Shown here: one piece after another, positions 33,556-45,061 of the stretch
Layout: each line of letters opens with the position of its first letter
Numbering within the stretch: position 1 is the first letter of the stretch
From: Diphasiastrum complanatum
Lineage: Eukaryota; Streptophyta; Lycopodiopsida; Lycopodiales; Lycopodiaceae
Assembly: GCA_029204225.1 (NCBI GenBank)
Contig: CM055102.1
Coordinates: 17,198,223 to 17,262,222 of the forward strand
Length of the DNA stretch: 64,000 nucleotides
Direction: 5' to 3'
Notes under the pieces: model-generated
Database searches by the model: none
Seen by the model: the letters and a program-made list of their open reading frames with translations, nothing else
What the model was told of the DNA's origin: nothing
Position numbers and translations under genes: made by a program

Positions 33556-35090
33556 CGATGAGCACCAGTTCATGAGATGCCTGAGACCTTCAAGAATTAT
33601 ACCTTGGACGACGTGGTAATTATGATGCCGCAAGCCCAACGAGAACCTGATCAAAGTCAGGCACTAGTGGAACAATTCTTCGAAGGACCTGCATGAACGC
33701 AACTCATGAACATTGCCGAGCCAGGTGAAGAAGAAAAGATCATATATATGAGAGAGCAGTTAACGCCCACACAATATAAAAGACTATGATCATTGTTGGT
33801 GGAGTACAAGGATTGTTTTTCCTGGAATTATAGTGATTTGAAGGGCATTCCACCAACCGTTAGTCCAACACACCATAGCCTTGGTGGATGGAGCAGTCCC
33901 CAAGGTGAGTCGTTACTACCGCTATATCCCGAACTACACGAAGTTGATTAAGCAGGAATTGTAGAAGTTGTTAGACACAGATTTCATTTACAAAATCGAG
34001 CACATTGAATGGGTATCGCCGATAGTTATAGTACCCAAGAAGAATGGCAAAATGCGGATCTGTGTGAACTAAAAAGACGCTAAACGCAGTCACCAAAAAG
34101 GATCATTTTCCTTTGCCCTTTACGGAAAGTGTCCTTGACAGAGTAGCTGGGGACAAAGTCTACAGTTTTTTGGACGGCTTCAGTGGTTGCAACCAAGTGA
34201 AGATAGAACCCCAAGACTAGCATAAGATAGCATTCACCACGGAATGGAGAACCTATGCCTATAAGGTGATGCCATTCGGACTTTGCAATGCCCCAAACAC
34301 TTTCCAGCGAGTCATGCAGACGATATTCAAAGAGTATTTGCAGAAAATTCTGGAAATTTTCTTGGACGATCTGTGCGTGCATGGACCAAACTCCGAACAC
34401 TTATCTAATCTAGAGAAGGTGCTACAAAAATGTCGCAAATTTTAGATCTCCTTGAATCCAAAAAAATGTAAATTTTGGGTTACACATGGCTTGATTATCG
34501 GCCATATAGTATCTAGACATGGGATCGCCATAGACCTATCAAAAATCAAGATCATATGGTTGATCTACCACTTCTGTTGTTAGAGTTTGATTTTCGAATA
34601 GTAGTTCGCAAGTGAAAACAACACTTTATGGCATATCATGTGTCGCATATCAAAGGGAAGAAGGTTGCACCCCAACCTGATGATGATGTTGCCTTATTTT
34701 ACGTAGACACAGTACCGGAGTGGGCTGCCGACATAGTTGAATATCTAATGAGGGGCCAACTAGACAAATCACTACCAAAGGCGGATCAGCAGAAATTGAT
34801 CTTGAAAGCTAGACCTTATCAGTTGATTGCCAGCCAATTGTACCGAAGAGGACCAGATGGGATTCGGCGGTGTATTCTTCCTCATGAGGCCACCTAGATC
34901 ATTTCGCTTTCACATGAAGGCATGGGTGGAGGCCATTTTGCATCTGACATTACAGTTCACAAGATCCTACAATCAGGATGCTGGTGGCCAACGATTCATA
35001 AGGATATGGATCCAAAAGGGATCTATGTGATGATGCATGCAGATTCTTTACCAATATACTTTTCTGACTATTTCAACGGCTAAATCACAT
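33556..35090 (+). pseudogene. Gypsy A linker, reverse transcriptase, RNase H end and integrase start
   Basis: Linker YTLDDVVIMMPQA (about 33600). RT boxes with stops: SPIVIVPKKNGKMRICVN (about 34018-34068), FLDGFSGCNQVKI (about 34170), YKVMPFGLCNAPNTFQRVMQ (about 34260) and the catalytic-type LEIFLDDLCVHG (about 34350). Sequence then jumps from the post-RT region (near 34560) to LLEFDFRIVVRK at the RNase H end, so most of RNase H is deleted. It ends with DGIRRCILPHEA and GCWWPTIHKDM, the zinc-binding part of integrase. The catalytic integrase core is absent. Confidence 0.85.
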
Positions 35091-37470
35091 GTATGGACGT
35101 TTTCGTGTAGAGTGTCAAATGTGAGGAACGCTATCGACATCCATCCTTGAATACGTAATACAGGAAAATATCTAAGGGGTGCATCCATCCATCAAGCTGA
35201 TGGGTTACCGACCCATGGTGCAAAGGAAGGTACTTAACGTGATGTATTCGATTGGAATGGCCTATGATCGTAGGTAGGATCTAACCAAACCTCGGGAGAC
35301 CCTATGCTAGAAACCATTCAATCCTAATAGGATCCAAGCTCCCATAGAATGCTAGTAAGACTCAAAGGGATTCTAAAAAGGGGTCTCAAGAGGTCCATCC
35401 TAGATCCAACCTTCAGGTTCAATCTGCTTTGATAATGTCTACTAAAAAAGTCTTCTATCTGACGTTCCTAAAGTTCATTCAATAAGATCAGTTTGTCTAA
35501 ATAGGCTCTACTAATTCTTCTCCTATGTTCATCTTCTAGATTCATGTTGGTACTATTGGCTGATCCAAGTGATAGCGTTGGTGGATAAAAAACTGGGGCA
35601 CTCGGGGGTGGTTGTGTTACTTTAGCATATCGGTTTGGCTAATTTTAAATCATAGTGAAGTATCACGATCAAATACATTATTTTTCTTATCATATCTTTT
35701 CATGTTCATTTTGTTGAGCACCAAATCTCTAGTGAAGACCATTTCTAAGATACTCCAATACTCTTTATGGTATGGCTGAAGAAGTCTATTTCCTTGGTCT
35801 ATCTATAGGTCTCCTATCGAAGGAGGTCTAGGTATTCTAGAGTAAAAACATGCATAGTTGTCCCTAAATGTGCCATACCTACATTAACTGAACAGGACCA
35901 CCACAAGCCTACCTCCTATACGACAATGTCAACTAGTTTAGCTTATTTCATAACCTTCTCCATTCTCAATTTTCTCCTAAGATATGAAAGCAGATACTAA
36001 TGGTAGTATTTCTAACAATGACTCTATCTAGTTATCACATAAATGGCACTTAATAATTTTGCCTCAAGCCTCATCTTGCCCACTTGACGCCAAAAAAGAA
36101 ATCCATTGCATTGCAACCTTAGAATACTATTGGTGTTATTTTAAGAGTGATTGTATCTAGTTGTCAAACAAATAGCACTCAATATTTTTGCCTCAAGCCA
36201 TATCTTGCCCACTCCCTTGACAAGAAAGAAATCCATTGCCAATGATATTTATCCTCTTCCCTAACAATTATTTAGGACTTGTCCTTCACTTCTGAAGAAA
36301 GTCATGAGAACATTCCAAAATTGTAATCTTATTCCTATAAAAAGAGATTGATTTCCCTAGTTGGTGTCAAAATTTAGTAAAACATTTCGAGAAAGAGACA
36401 AACTTAGTAAGACATTGTCCTTTTACAAGTTTCTCCATTCCCTAAGTTATATCAATGTCCCTATCCTTGACAATTTTTATTCCAAATAAAAAGCATGATT
36501 CTTTTACCATAGGCGCAAGTCAAATCCATTTTTTGGGCCAGCCAATGCTCACGGTCAATATTCCTTTCAATTAAATGCATTTCAATTTTGACCTTTCTAG
36601 TTGAAAGTTGATTGCTTGAAAAAAAATTTAGAGCACCCTTCAACCTTTCAACATGAAAACTTTCATACTTGCATTTCAAAACACAACACGTTAAATAAAA
36701 TGGGCCAATCTTATGTCAAAATTCAAATGGGCCAATCATATTGTAGCCCTTCATTTAACACTTACCAGCCAAATGTGAAATGGGGGTTGGGTGGTTAATT
36801 GCCCGTCAACTCACTTTCCAAGATTCAAAAAATGGGTGGCAAGTGAAAGGGCTAGGCAAAGGGACTTGCCGATAGTATGAAACCACCCTAAGTTCTCTAA
36901 TGCTCAGACATTCAAACTGCAGCAAATTCTTTATTTTGATTTTGTTGTGCCAACTTTCAATATCCATAACTAAAGAGAGGACCTTATTCATGTTGACAAT
37001 TACCCCGAGGAGCATGTTTGATTTTGTTGTGTCATTTCTAAACAAATTGAACATGCAAAAGATTATTGGTGAAAATTTTGAAGAGATAACACTGCTTGCC
37101 TAAATTCCAAGGTGAAAAATGCCAGTTAAACATACAGATTAGATGCAAGTTCAGCACAAATTCCACTCTTGCAAAGTTTCCCAACTTGAGTGGTGTCATA
37201 TTTCAGTTCATTAATTCTCTTGTTTTGTAGCCTATGATAACTTCCTCTACCATGCGTAATAATAGGCATCTTCATGCAGATCAATAGCACTTATCATGCA
37301 TCAATCTTTCTGTAGGAGGTAGTTCTAAGATAGAAACGGGCAATGCAAAATCTGCTTTACAGCAATACCCAAATTACTGTCAGATGCAAAACCACCAGCC
37401 CAAATCTAATAAACATTTCATTTTTGGACAATAGATACTTGAGGTGTATTGTACCCAACTGATGAATGAC
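35091..37470. other. Non-coding region between gypsy A and DGAT1-like gene
   Basis: Includes a diverged direct duplication: about 36001-36114 and 36131-36243 share TATCTAGTT(A/G)TCA, TTTTGCCTCAAGCC and AAGAAATCCATTGC. Short ORFs have no domain. Confidence 0.5.
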
Positions 37471-37690
37471 TTGGGTGGCAAGAATGATTTCTATGAATAA
37501 CCTGCTAGCATTATCTTTACATGTACACTTGCTGCCTGTTAACAGATATCTTCTCAAGGTACAAATAGTAGTGGCTAGGAAGACTTCTAAGAATAACCTG
37601 CTAGCATTATCTTTACATGTACACTTGCTGCCTGTTAACAAATATCTTCTCAAGGTACAAATAGTAGTGGCTAGGAAGACTTCTATAGAA
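37471..37690. repeat. Tandem repeat, 96 bp unit, 2.2 copies
   Basis: GAATAACCTGCTAGCATT begins at 37495 and again at 37591; a third partial unit (GGCTAGGAAGACTTCTA) ends near 37687. The full units are almost identical, so the duplication is recent. It lies 180-400 bp beyond the DGAT1 stop on the transcribed side and may be part of the 3' flank. Confidence 0.85.
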
Positions 37691-37870
37691 AGTATGTAGT
37701 CTACACTCCACATTAAAATCTAAAAATTTGACAAAGCAAGATATGATGAGCAAAATGCTGAATGCTTCGCTTTGCAGAATATTTGGACACTTTGTGCAAT
37801 AGAAATATCATTAGATAATTCCACAAAATCTTCTCTTGATACTTGACTTAGATTCTTCATCTCCCACAGA

Positions 37871-39367
37871 TCACTGGGAATAAGGCTGCTGGTTAACAAC
37901 ATCATGGTAGTACAAGAGAATGCACATTGGTTGTCCAACAATGCAGAAAAAGAACCAGAAAATCATGTTGCCAACCATTGTGCTTTGAAACTTCCTTTGA
38001 AGCATGCTCGTGAGGACCACTAATGGCACTTGAAACATTATGCAAAGAAAAGCCCAGCATCTGAACATGTGGCAAGGGACTCCAATGCAAAGTTCATGAA
38101 ATATGCCAGATATTGCAAATACAATCACCAAAGCTGCATCCCTCGGTATTCCCTGTCGAAGGCACGGAAAGTAGACGTGTCTTAAAAGCCACCTGTGCAC
38201 TGGCATATTCCACATCCTCCAGTACTCTTCCACGGTGCTTGCATTCCACCAATTCTTATAGAATTCTCTATCTCCAAAGCGTGTCAATTCTGCTACGATG
38301 TTGAACCATAGATGGAAAAAAGAGTAGAATAAGCATAGCCAGACATACAAAGTTGGAACTGACAGCTTCAGCACCCTTTCAATAGCATAAAGATAGTTCC
38401 CTTTGAGTGGATGCTGTGAGTTTTTAATTGTAGGGTTGATATATTGCTCTACTATAAACCCCATGAGGCCCACAAACACTACAAACTTTCCAAACTGACG
38501 AAGAACCCACCCCTTTCTCACAATGGGAGAACGGGGATAGCTCAGTTGATAGCACAATGTAGGAGCTACCAGGAAATAAGTCATATTTGCAAGGGTAATG
38601 TTATCTGGATACTTGATCACTGTTGCATCTATTGGAGTCTCGGGCTTCTCACCAACGAGAGCCAGCCGTCTTATATCTGCATTGGTATGTGCATAAGAGA
38701 CAAGCTTCAACCAGCCTGTTATTGCAATTAGCATAAGAAGGACGCCTGGCACAAGACCTGAATTCACCATCTCTATCACATACACAGGGTAAATAATTGC
38801 CACAGAACAGTTTATCAGGTGCAGCAGTCTTGCTATATATTCTGGAATGTAGTCCTCAGCTTTCAGTTTCTCTACAAGATATGCAACCAAGGGGAAGGTA
38901 GGAAGAGACAAACCACACATTAAAAGAGGCCAATCCTTGGCAGACTTGGAGCTGAACCAGAAACCTGTCTGAATGAGAAGCCCATATTTCATCAGATTTT
39001 CGATAATCAGCCTGCTGTTAACGGCCACCAAGACAACAATGCACAGGTTGAACAAGCCTGCATGACTTTGATTAAAGATTGCATCAGAGCTAAGAGGGCT
39101 TTCCTTGGATCTCTTGTGTGCTGGTGCAGAGGGGCGCAGAGTATAGTTCGAGCTCCCTGTTTCTTTCTTCAATAGCTTCTCATCATCTTCAGATGCAGTG
39201 GAACCCTTATGAGAGGTGCTGCCATTTTGTTGCTTCGAAATACTTCCTGCTCTTTTGTGCAATCCACTTTCGCTCCAATTCATGGTTGCAGAGGAAACGC
39301 CAAATCGATTCTCCAAAATAGTCTTCTCTGTCGACAATATCTCTGATTTTGGCGCAGGGCTTTCCAT
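37871..39367 (-). CDS. DGAT1: Diacylglycerol O-acyltransferase 1 (MBOAT family), intronless
   Basis: Acyl-CoA:diacylglycerol acyltransferase, the last step of triacylglycerol synthesis in the ER membrane. 498 codons, normal length. A hydrophilic, Ser/Lys-rich N-terminus of about 95 residues precedes the membrane part, which starts near HAGLFNLCIVVLVAVNSRL. Motifs: SYAHTNADIR, FYKNWWNAST (normally FYxDWWN), EYWRMWNMPVHRWLLRHVYF, SGIFHELCIGVP with the catalytic His, and a C-terminal VGQPMCILLYYHD. It is uninterrupted, whereas plant DGAT1 genes usually have many introns, so a reverse-transcribed copy is likely. No poly(A) remnant or target duplication was found. The complete frame and conserved motifs argue for selection; the Asp to Asn change in FYxDWWN is the one notable departure. 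Confidence 0.92.
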   Translation of the reverse strand: MESPAPKSEILSTEKTILENRFGVSSATMNWSESGLHKRAGSISKQQNGSTSHKGSTASEDDEKLLKKETGSSNYTLRPSAPAHKRSKESPLSSDAIFNQSHAGLFNLCIVVLVAVNSRLIIENLMKYGLLIQTGFWFSSKSAKDWPLLMCGLSLPTFPLVAYLVEKLKAEDYIPEYIARLLHLINCSVAIIYPVYVIEMVNSGLVPGVLLMLIAITGWLKLVSYAHTNADIRRLALVGEKPETPIDATVIKYPDNITLANMTYFLVAPTLCYQLSYPRSPIVRKGWVLRQFGKFVVFVGLMGFIVEQYINPTIKNSQHPLKGNYLYAIERVLKLSVPTLYVWLCLFYSFFHLWFNIVAELTRFGDREFYKNWWNASTVEEYWRMWNMPVHRWLLRHVYFPCLRQGIPRDAALVIVFAISGIFHELCIGVPCHMFRCWAFLCIMFQVPLVVLTSMLQRKFQSTMVGNMIFWFFFCIVGQPMCILLYYHDVVNQQPYSQ

Positions 39368-40328
39368 TGGTTCACTTTTGGGTATTTGAGATCCTTGCAG
39401 AAGAGGGGTAACCCAACTTTGAACCTCACATTAGGACTGTGCTGTTAAGCTTAGAAGAATCCCCCTGCTTGATTTTTCATCCTCAATACGAAAATATCCG
39501 GTTCCTGTCCGCGACCGCGCGAATTTTACCCAGTCATGCAAAAAAGGTAACGCTCTCGTGGAAGTTCTCGCTGATTTTGCCTCTAATCCCCAGAATAACA
39601 AGGTCGTAGTTGTGAGAGTGAAGAACCCACACTTGCATGGTTTCTGAGGAATACCAGCCAGGGTCTGTTTCTGTATAAAGCGCAGTGCAATTCTTTCTCT
39701 TTATTCTCTGACAAAAGCTCCTCTAAACTTCCCCGCGCTTTTTTGAACTTTGTGCAGCTCTCAGTACCTGCGATTCGCCTAGTGCCAATTCCACCAGGCT
39801 TTCACTTCATTCCGCCCAATCCTATCGATTTTGTCTTCTATCTGATCGATGCATTAACTTTCATAAAAAAATTCTTCATGAAACAAAAACGTATTGGGAT
39901 TTGAAGTTTTCATTAAGAATCGCGCTATCAGCAGACGATGCTGGACGGATTGCATGATCTTGAAGCAATCTAAAAGCCAATTCACAATCACCACTTTGCT
40001 CACCAGAAACAAGGTTCATAACCCACAAAGTTTATTTTCTCAACCACCATCAAAATCACGAAAAAACTAGTATCCCAGAGCACAGACCCTCCATGAGAGA
40101 GAGCTTCAATTGTCCTAAAGTGAAGCCCTACAACCATATGGTGGAATGGAATGGCTAAAACTACCAAAGGAGAAGCAGAAAAACGATGGAAGAAGAGAAA
40201 AACAAGGATCGTTCGGCAAATTAAAGAGATCGGGAGAGATGACTTGGAATATGAGAGAGAGCAACTCCATGTCACGACAGGCTATCACAAAGCTTTCGCG
40301 TATAACTGACGCGTGCGCGCTCTCCCTC

Positions 40329-40363
<35 letters not shown>

Positions 40364-40560
40364 ACTACCCGTTTGCCTCCTCAGTACATATAAAATGAAA
40401 AGAATCAACCTAAAATATTGCCACGTGGCCTCACATGGCAAAATGGAAAATGCTATTAAGAATGCTTCCATAATATGTGAATTAGTGCAGCCAACTTTTT
40501 CTCCATATTCCTACCCACCCAATTCATGTTTTTTCTTGGGCGGAGATCGGTAGTCTAGGA
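39368..40560. promoter_or_regulatory. 5' flank of DGAT1, with a CT microsatellite
   Basis: Probable promoter and leader of the DGAT1 copy (transcribed leftwards). An uninterrupted (CT)n tract spans about 40331-40362; a shorter purine-rich GAGAGAG motif occurs at 40252-40261. On the coding strand the long tract reads as (GA)n, a common plant promoter feature. No TATA box was assigned. Confidence 0.5.
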
Positions 40561-41754
40561 AACATCTTTGGATTAGATGGGGAAGACAACCTGAAAGAAA
40601 TATTGAGGTAACGTTGAGGTTGGTTGTTGTGAATGTTAGTGATGACTCACCTTTTTTGGGAGAGATCTTGAAAATGTGTTTTATCTGTTGTGTTCTCATT
40701 CTCTATGTTAGTGTCGTCGAATGCCAAGTGTGCCTTGCCGAGGGATGTTGCCCACAATAAAAACTCAGAGCTATAAAATTGAAACCTCCTTTATCGTCAA
40801 TATCTATTATGATTCTTATTCTCTATGTTGGTGGCTAACGTAGAGTGTGCATGGCCAAGGCTGGATGTTGCACATTTATGAGCAATATGTATTTGACATG
40901 TCTACACATTCTAGACGTTCTTTTCTTTGCAAAAGAAATGAAAATATTCTTCACAAGTCTACTGTGGTAAATTAAATATATGTATCAAATGTTTCTAATA
41001 TGCCTACGTACCTGATTTATTCCACTGAAGTTAATGATAAAGTTGTTGATAGTGCTACTAACTATAGCCATGGTACTTTATAAAGCCATAGAAAGTCTCA
41101 ATTTTTGTGCTACCTGATTTAGTTCTGAAAGAACTTCAAAATTTGGGTTGAAACCACATGATTTGGTTATAAGGGAACCATAGGCAATGAATTTGGGATC
41201 CATATGAACCAATAGGAACATCTAGAAATTGATCACCTCTAGATCTTCTATTAATACAACGCGGGGGAGTTGGCAATTTTGATAACATTTGCTAGAGAAT
41301 ATCAAGACTAGGGGTTGCAAACCTTGATATTCCTTTCCAAAGATAAGACTTACATATAATGCAAGGATGAGATGGCTCATAATTCATTTGACGGCCGTCT
41401 TAACCATATATATACCTTATCTTAATCCAAAAATGACACGCATGCATATTTCATTTGACCAAGACCATGATCTATTCATGAAAAGGCTCTTTGACCAACT
41501 AAGACACCCTCCTTGCATGCCAAGAATTGCTATATTTCAGTTATTAAAACAATCTCTTTTCCATATGTTACTCATGCAAACTCAAGTCTAGAAACTTCCA
41601 CTTGAATTCCACTCGAGTTCCACCACTCATGCATATGCCCAATCCCTTACTCATCTATAGGAGTTGGGCGTCATCCTTCTTGCTCATTCTAGGTGTTGTG
41701 GAGTTGGAGACGTGGACGGTTGGGGAGCTTTCATCATCACTTCTAGACAAGATC
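40561..41754. other. Non-coding spacer with a diverged duplication
   Basis: Phrases TTCTCATTCTCTATGTTAGTG...GAGGGATGTTGCCCA (about 40692-40752) recur as TTCTTATTCTCTATGTTGGTG...GCTGGATGTTGCACA (about 40812-40873). No gene recognised. Confidence 0.4.
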
Positions 41755-43827
41755 ACATGCTTTGGGAAGCTATCAAGTGTATATTCCTAGGATATGATGA
41801 ACGTGTGAAGGGCTATAGATGTTTTGATCCAGTGGGAAACAGAATCCATGTAAGTCGTGATGTTATCTTTGATGAATCCAAGATGTATGAAGACGAGGAT
41901 GCTGAGAAGATAGACACATCAAGTGGGAAAGATGGTATAGTGAGGATATCTCCTGATGATGATCCATTCATTGACCTTCCAAGCGATGAATATGATGATA
42001 CATCTCAAGATACTACTACTCAACCTCAAGAGACAGGTTGAAGAGGTAGAGACAAATATTTTGGTGCAAGAATGATTGAAGTTGCAGGTGACAAACGCAA
42101 GGAGAAGGGTGTACCATGGGATACATTTTCACAAGGAAGCCGATCACCTGACAGGAAACTCCCTAAGTGGTTTGAGAGATTTTGGAGAGCCGCGACATGG
42201 ATGACTTTCCAAGATCATCTAGTTAGGGAGAGCTACGAAGATCAACAAGAGATAAGACACAACCTGAAAGATATGAAGCAAATTATGCTCTCTTATCTAG
42301 CATTATTCAAAGCAAAGAACCTTCGACTTATGGTGAAGCGAAGGATGATGACATTTGGGTCAAGGCCATGGGAGAGGAGATGGAGTCAATTGCTAAGCAT
42401 AGCACATGGGACTTAGTAGAACCACCAGTTGGCAAGAAACCCATTGGTTGCAAATGGGTATACAGAACTAAGTACCATGCAGATGGAAGTATAGCAAAGC
42501 ACAAGGCAAGATTGGTAATAAAAGGGTATGCTCAAAGTAAAGGCATCAACTATGAGGAGACCTTTGCGCCAGTATGTAAGTGGAATACTCTACGTCTACT
42601 TGTTGCTTTAGCTTCACATTTTGGTTGGCCTTTGCATCAGATGGATGTGAAATTTGCTTTTCTAAATGGTGAGTTAGAAGAAGAGGTCCATGGATCAACC
42701 TGAAGGCTTTGTAGCGAAGGAACAGGAGAATAAAGTATGTCGCTTGAAGAAAGCGCTTTATGGTCTTAAACATGCACCACGTGCATGGTATAGCAGGAAT
42801 GATGCCTACTTTCGTTCTAAGGGGATGGTGAGAACACATTCCAATCCAAATCTATATGTCTTATGCTTTGATGGTATGGTTGCTTTGATTGCTCTTTATG
42901 TTGATGACTTGATTATTACGAAAAATTATCAAGAGATGATAGACATGATCAAGAAAGACCTCATGGAACAATTCGAGATGAAAGATCTCAGCCTGATGCA
43001 TTATTGTCTTGGAGTAGAGGTGTGGCAAAAAGCACACGGAGTGGGTTTAACACAGGTGAAGTATGTCAAAGAGTTGCTACACAGGTTTAGGTTGCAAGAT
43101 TGCAAACCAGTGAATACTCCTATTGAACCAGGTAAAAAGCTTTCTAAGCTTGATGAGTCACAGTCATTTGATGCTAGGGAGCTTGATTTACCTTACCACG
43201 ACTAGACCAGATATATGTTATGCTATTGGCATTGTAAGTCAATTTATGCCAGCACCTATGGAACACATTGGAAGACAGCTAAACGCATTTTGCGTTATGT
43301 GAAAGGCACTTCAGATTATGGCTTGATTTATAGGAAGCATGATGGTTTACCCTGAGTTGTGTGGCTATGTGGATGCGGATTGGGGAGATGACTATGATGA
43401 TCATAGATCCACCACAGGGTATGTATTCCAGTTTTGTGGTAGTTGCTTTTCCTGGTCTAGTAAGAAGCAAAGTACAATTGCTCTATCCACCATAGAAGCA
43501 GAGTATAAGGCATGGTGTAGTGCAGCACATGAAGCTATATGGTTGGGACAAATCTTGGAAGAAGTTGGCATGAAGCAGAAAAATCCCATGACATTACATA
43601 GCGACAATCAGAGTGGCATTCATCTAGCAAAGAATCCAGTGTTCCATGCGAGAACTAAACACATTGAGATTCAGTATCACTTTATACGTGAGAGACTGCT
43701 GAGTTGTGAAATTCATGTTGTTCATTGTAGTACGAAAGAACAACTAGTTGATATTTTCACTAAGCCACTTGTTGGAAAAAAGTTTGATAAGTTTAGATCA
43801 AAGCTTTCTGTACTTAAAGTTTGTTAA
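41755..43827 (+). pseudogene. Copia C3 pol: integrase tail, reverse transcriptase, RNase H
   Basis: Integrase tail: CIFLGYDERVKGYRCFDP and HVSRDVIFDE (41769-41880). RT from EEMESIAKHSTWDLV (about 42370) through CKWVYRTKYHADGSIAKHKA and FAPVCKWNTLRLLVALA, a frameshift at about 42695, then MDQPEGFVAKEQ, YGLKHAPRAWY and the catalytic LYVDDLIITKN (about 42896). A second break near 43205-43340 precedes RNase H: YVDADWGDDYDDHRSTTGY, IALSTIEAEY, LHSDNQSGIHLAKNP and a complete VDIFTKPL end. The catalytic motifs survive, but three or more breaks make it inactive. Confidence 0.9.
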
Positions 43828-43869
43828 CTTTAAAGCTATGTATATGACTATATAAAAAGTAGACTCTAC

Positions 43870-43885
43870 TTTAAGGGGAGAAAGT
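43870..43885 (+). promoter_or_regulatory. Polypurine tract of C3
   Basis: TTTAAGGGGAGAAAG lies 45 bp beyond the RNase H stop, where the LTR should start. Confidence 0.7.
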
Positions 43886-44071
43886 TAGAATTAAAGTAGA
43901 ATCACTGTGCTACTGTACTGTGGGTCCTACCAGTTGATAAGGATCAGGTGGCCTTGCCACGAGGCAAGTCAACGAGACATGCATTCCGTCAACGACAACC
44001 TGGGGTATGCGTGGGTTGCCTGAGTAAACAACTATATGTATAGTATAATTTCATTTTGAGAAATACAATTG

Positions 44072-44500
44072 CTATGTGAGCTTGTTGTGGAGAGTGTTTT
44101 CTATCTGTGTTACTGTGTAGCATGATCTGTGTTCCTGTTCAAAGCAAATTCTAAGTATGAATACTATCTTTAGTATCTTCTTCTCGACTAAGTCCCGAAT
44201 AACATGATACTTGATAGCTCTATGCTTCATTTTCGAGTGAAATACAGGATCTTTTATAAGATAGATTGTTAAAGTGTTATCTATTAACAAGACATAAGGT
44301 TCAAAAATAGATTCATCAAATCCTTCCAACATCTATTTAATCCAGATCAACTCGTTTGCTTGGTTGCTGCTACATATTCCGCTTTACAAAAAGATTGAGC
44401 TACTGCTATTTGCTACTTGCTTATCCAGAGTATGGCTTTGCCAGATACTAGAATACAACCTCCTGAAATACTTTTGTTATCATCCTTCATGGATGCCTAC
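44072..44500 (-). pseudogene. Copia RNase H fragment, inverted
   Basis: On the minus strand, NQANELIWIK then MLEGFDESIFEPYVLLIDNT and VFHSKMKHRAIKYHVIRD correspond to the EAEY-to-KHI part of copia RNase H. It is unrelated in orientation to C3 and directly abuts the gypsy C gag-protease gene. Confidence 0.75.
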
Positions 44501-44506
44501 GTCGAA

Positions 44507-45061
44507 TCAACTAACTTGATGTTTCGGTTGAATGTTAGTCAGTCCCAAAGCATGAGCTGCGTCTTCTGTTATTATGTTCACATTGGAACCAGAGTCAATT
44601 GCCACTTTTTTGATCAAGCATCCCGCAATAGTAACATCAATTTCAGGTGCACCAAAATCACCTAAATCAATAGACAAAACACCAGCATCTGGCAAAGAAA
44701 GTTTTTTCTTCTTTTTAGGGACAGAAAGACCTTTCAGTTGCTTTTTGTAATAAGTATTACCTGCCAACAACTGCTCAAAAGTAATGTTCAAACGAAGAGA
44801 TCCAATATCAGTCACGATGCCATAGTCCTTCGTCCTCGATTTCGAGATTGGCTTGCCAATAACAACACTAGACAATTTAGTCTTCATGATTTCTTCGTCT
44901 CCTTCCTCGAACGTGACCACCTTCTCTGCAGCAACTGACTGAAGTTCAGTGTTGATAATTTCCTTCGCTTTTGCTGAGATATATTTTGCAAATAACTTTG
45001 CAGCATCGCGGTCATAGTCGGAGTCATCTTTAAGATCTTCTTTAGTCGTAGATCTATTCAT
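44507..45061 (-). pseudogene. Gypsy C retropepsin domain
   Basis: 184 codons. The N-terminal part is acidic and lysine-rich (DYDRDAAKLFAKYISAKAKE). The catalytic motif is VAIDSGSNVNIITEDAAHALGL near the C-terminus, a normal retrotransposon aspartic protease layout with flap-like region upstream (IDLGDFGAPEIDVTIAGCLI). It should cleave the gag-pol polyprotein. The frame opens upstream of this Met; a stop separates it from the gag part. Confidence 0.8.

Larger units (their letters stand above)
21878..35090 (+). mobile_element. Ty3/gypsy element A, split by a solo LTR, an unassigned insert and copia C2
   Basis: Gypsy parts are 22625-23594 and 24207-about 25125 (gag), about 26110-26261 and 32282-33240 (linker and protease), 33560-34480 (linker and RT) and 34560-35090 (RNase H end and start of integrase). 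It belongs to the same family as gypsy B (56836-59889): both share the linker phrase YTLDDVVIM and the protease phrase YRVLLG(R/C)PWL. Multiple stops and an RT to RNase H deletion make it non-functional. LTRs were not identified. Confidence 0.8.
41755..44118 (+). mobile_element. Ty1/copia element C3, 5'-truncated
   Basis: Begins in the integrase C-terminal region, carries RT and RNase H, a polypurine tract and the start of a 3' LTR. Gag, protease and the integrase core are missing. The right end is approximate. Confidence 0.75.

Noticed and set aside
38113-39321. ORFs on the plus strand inside DGAT1
   Set aside because: Antisense shadows of a strongly conserved minus-strand gene.
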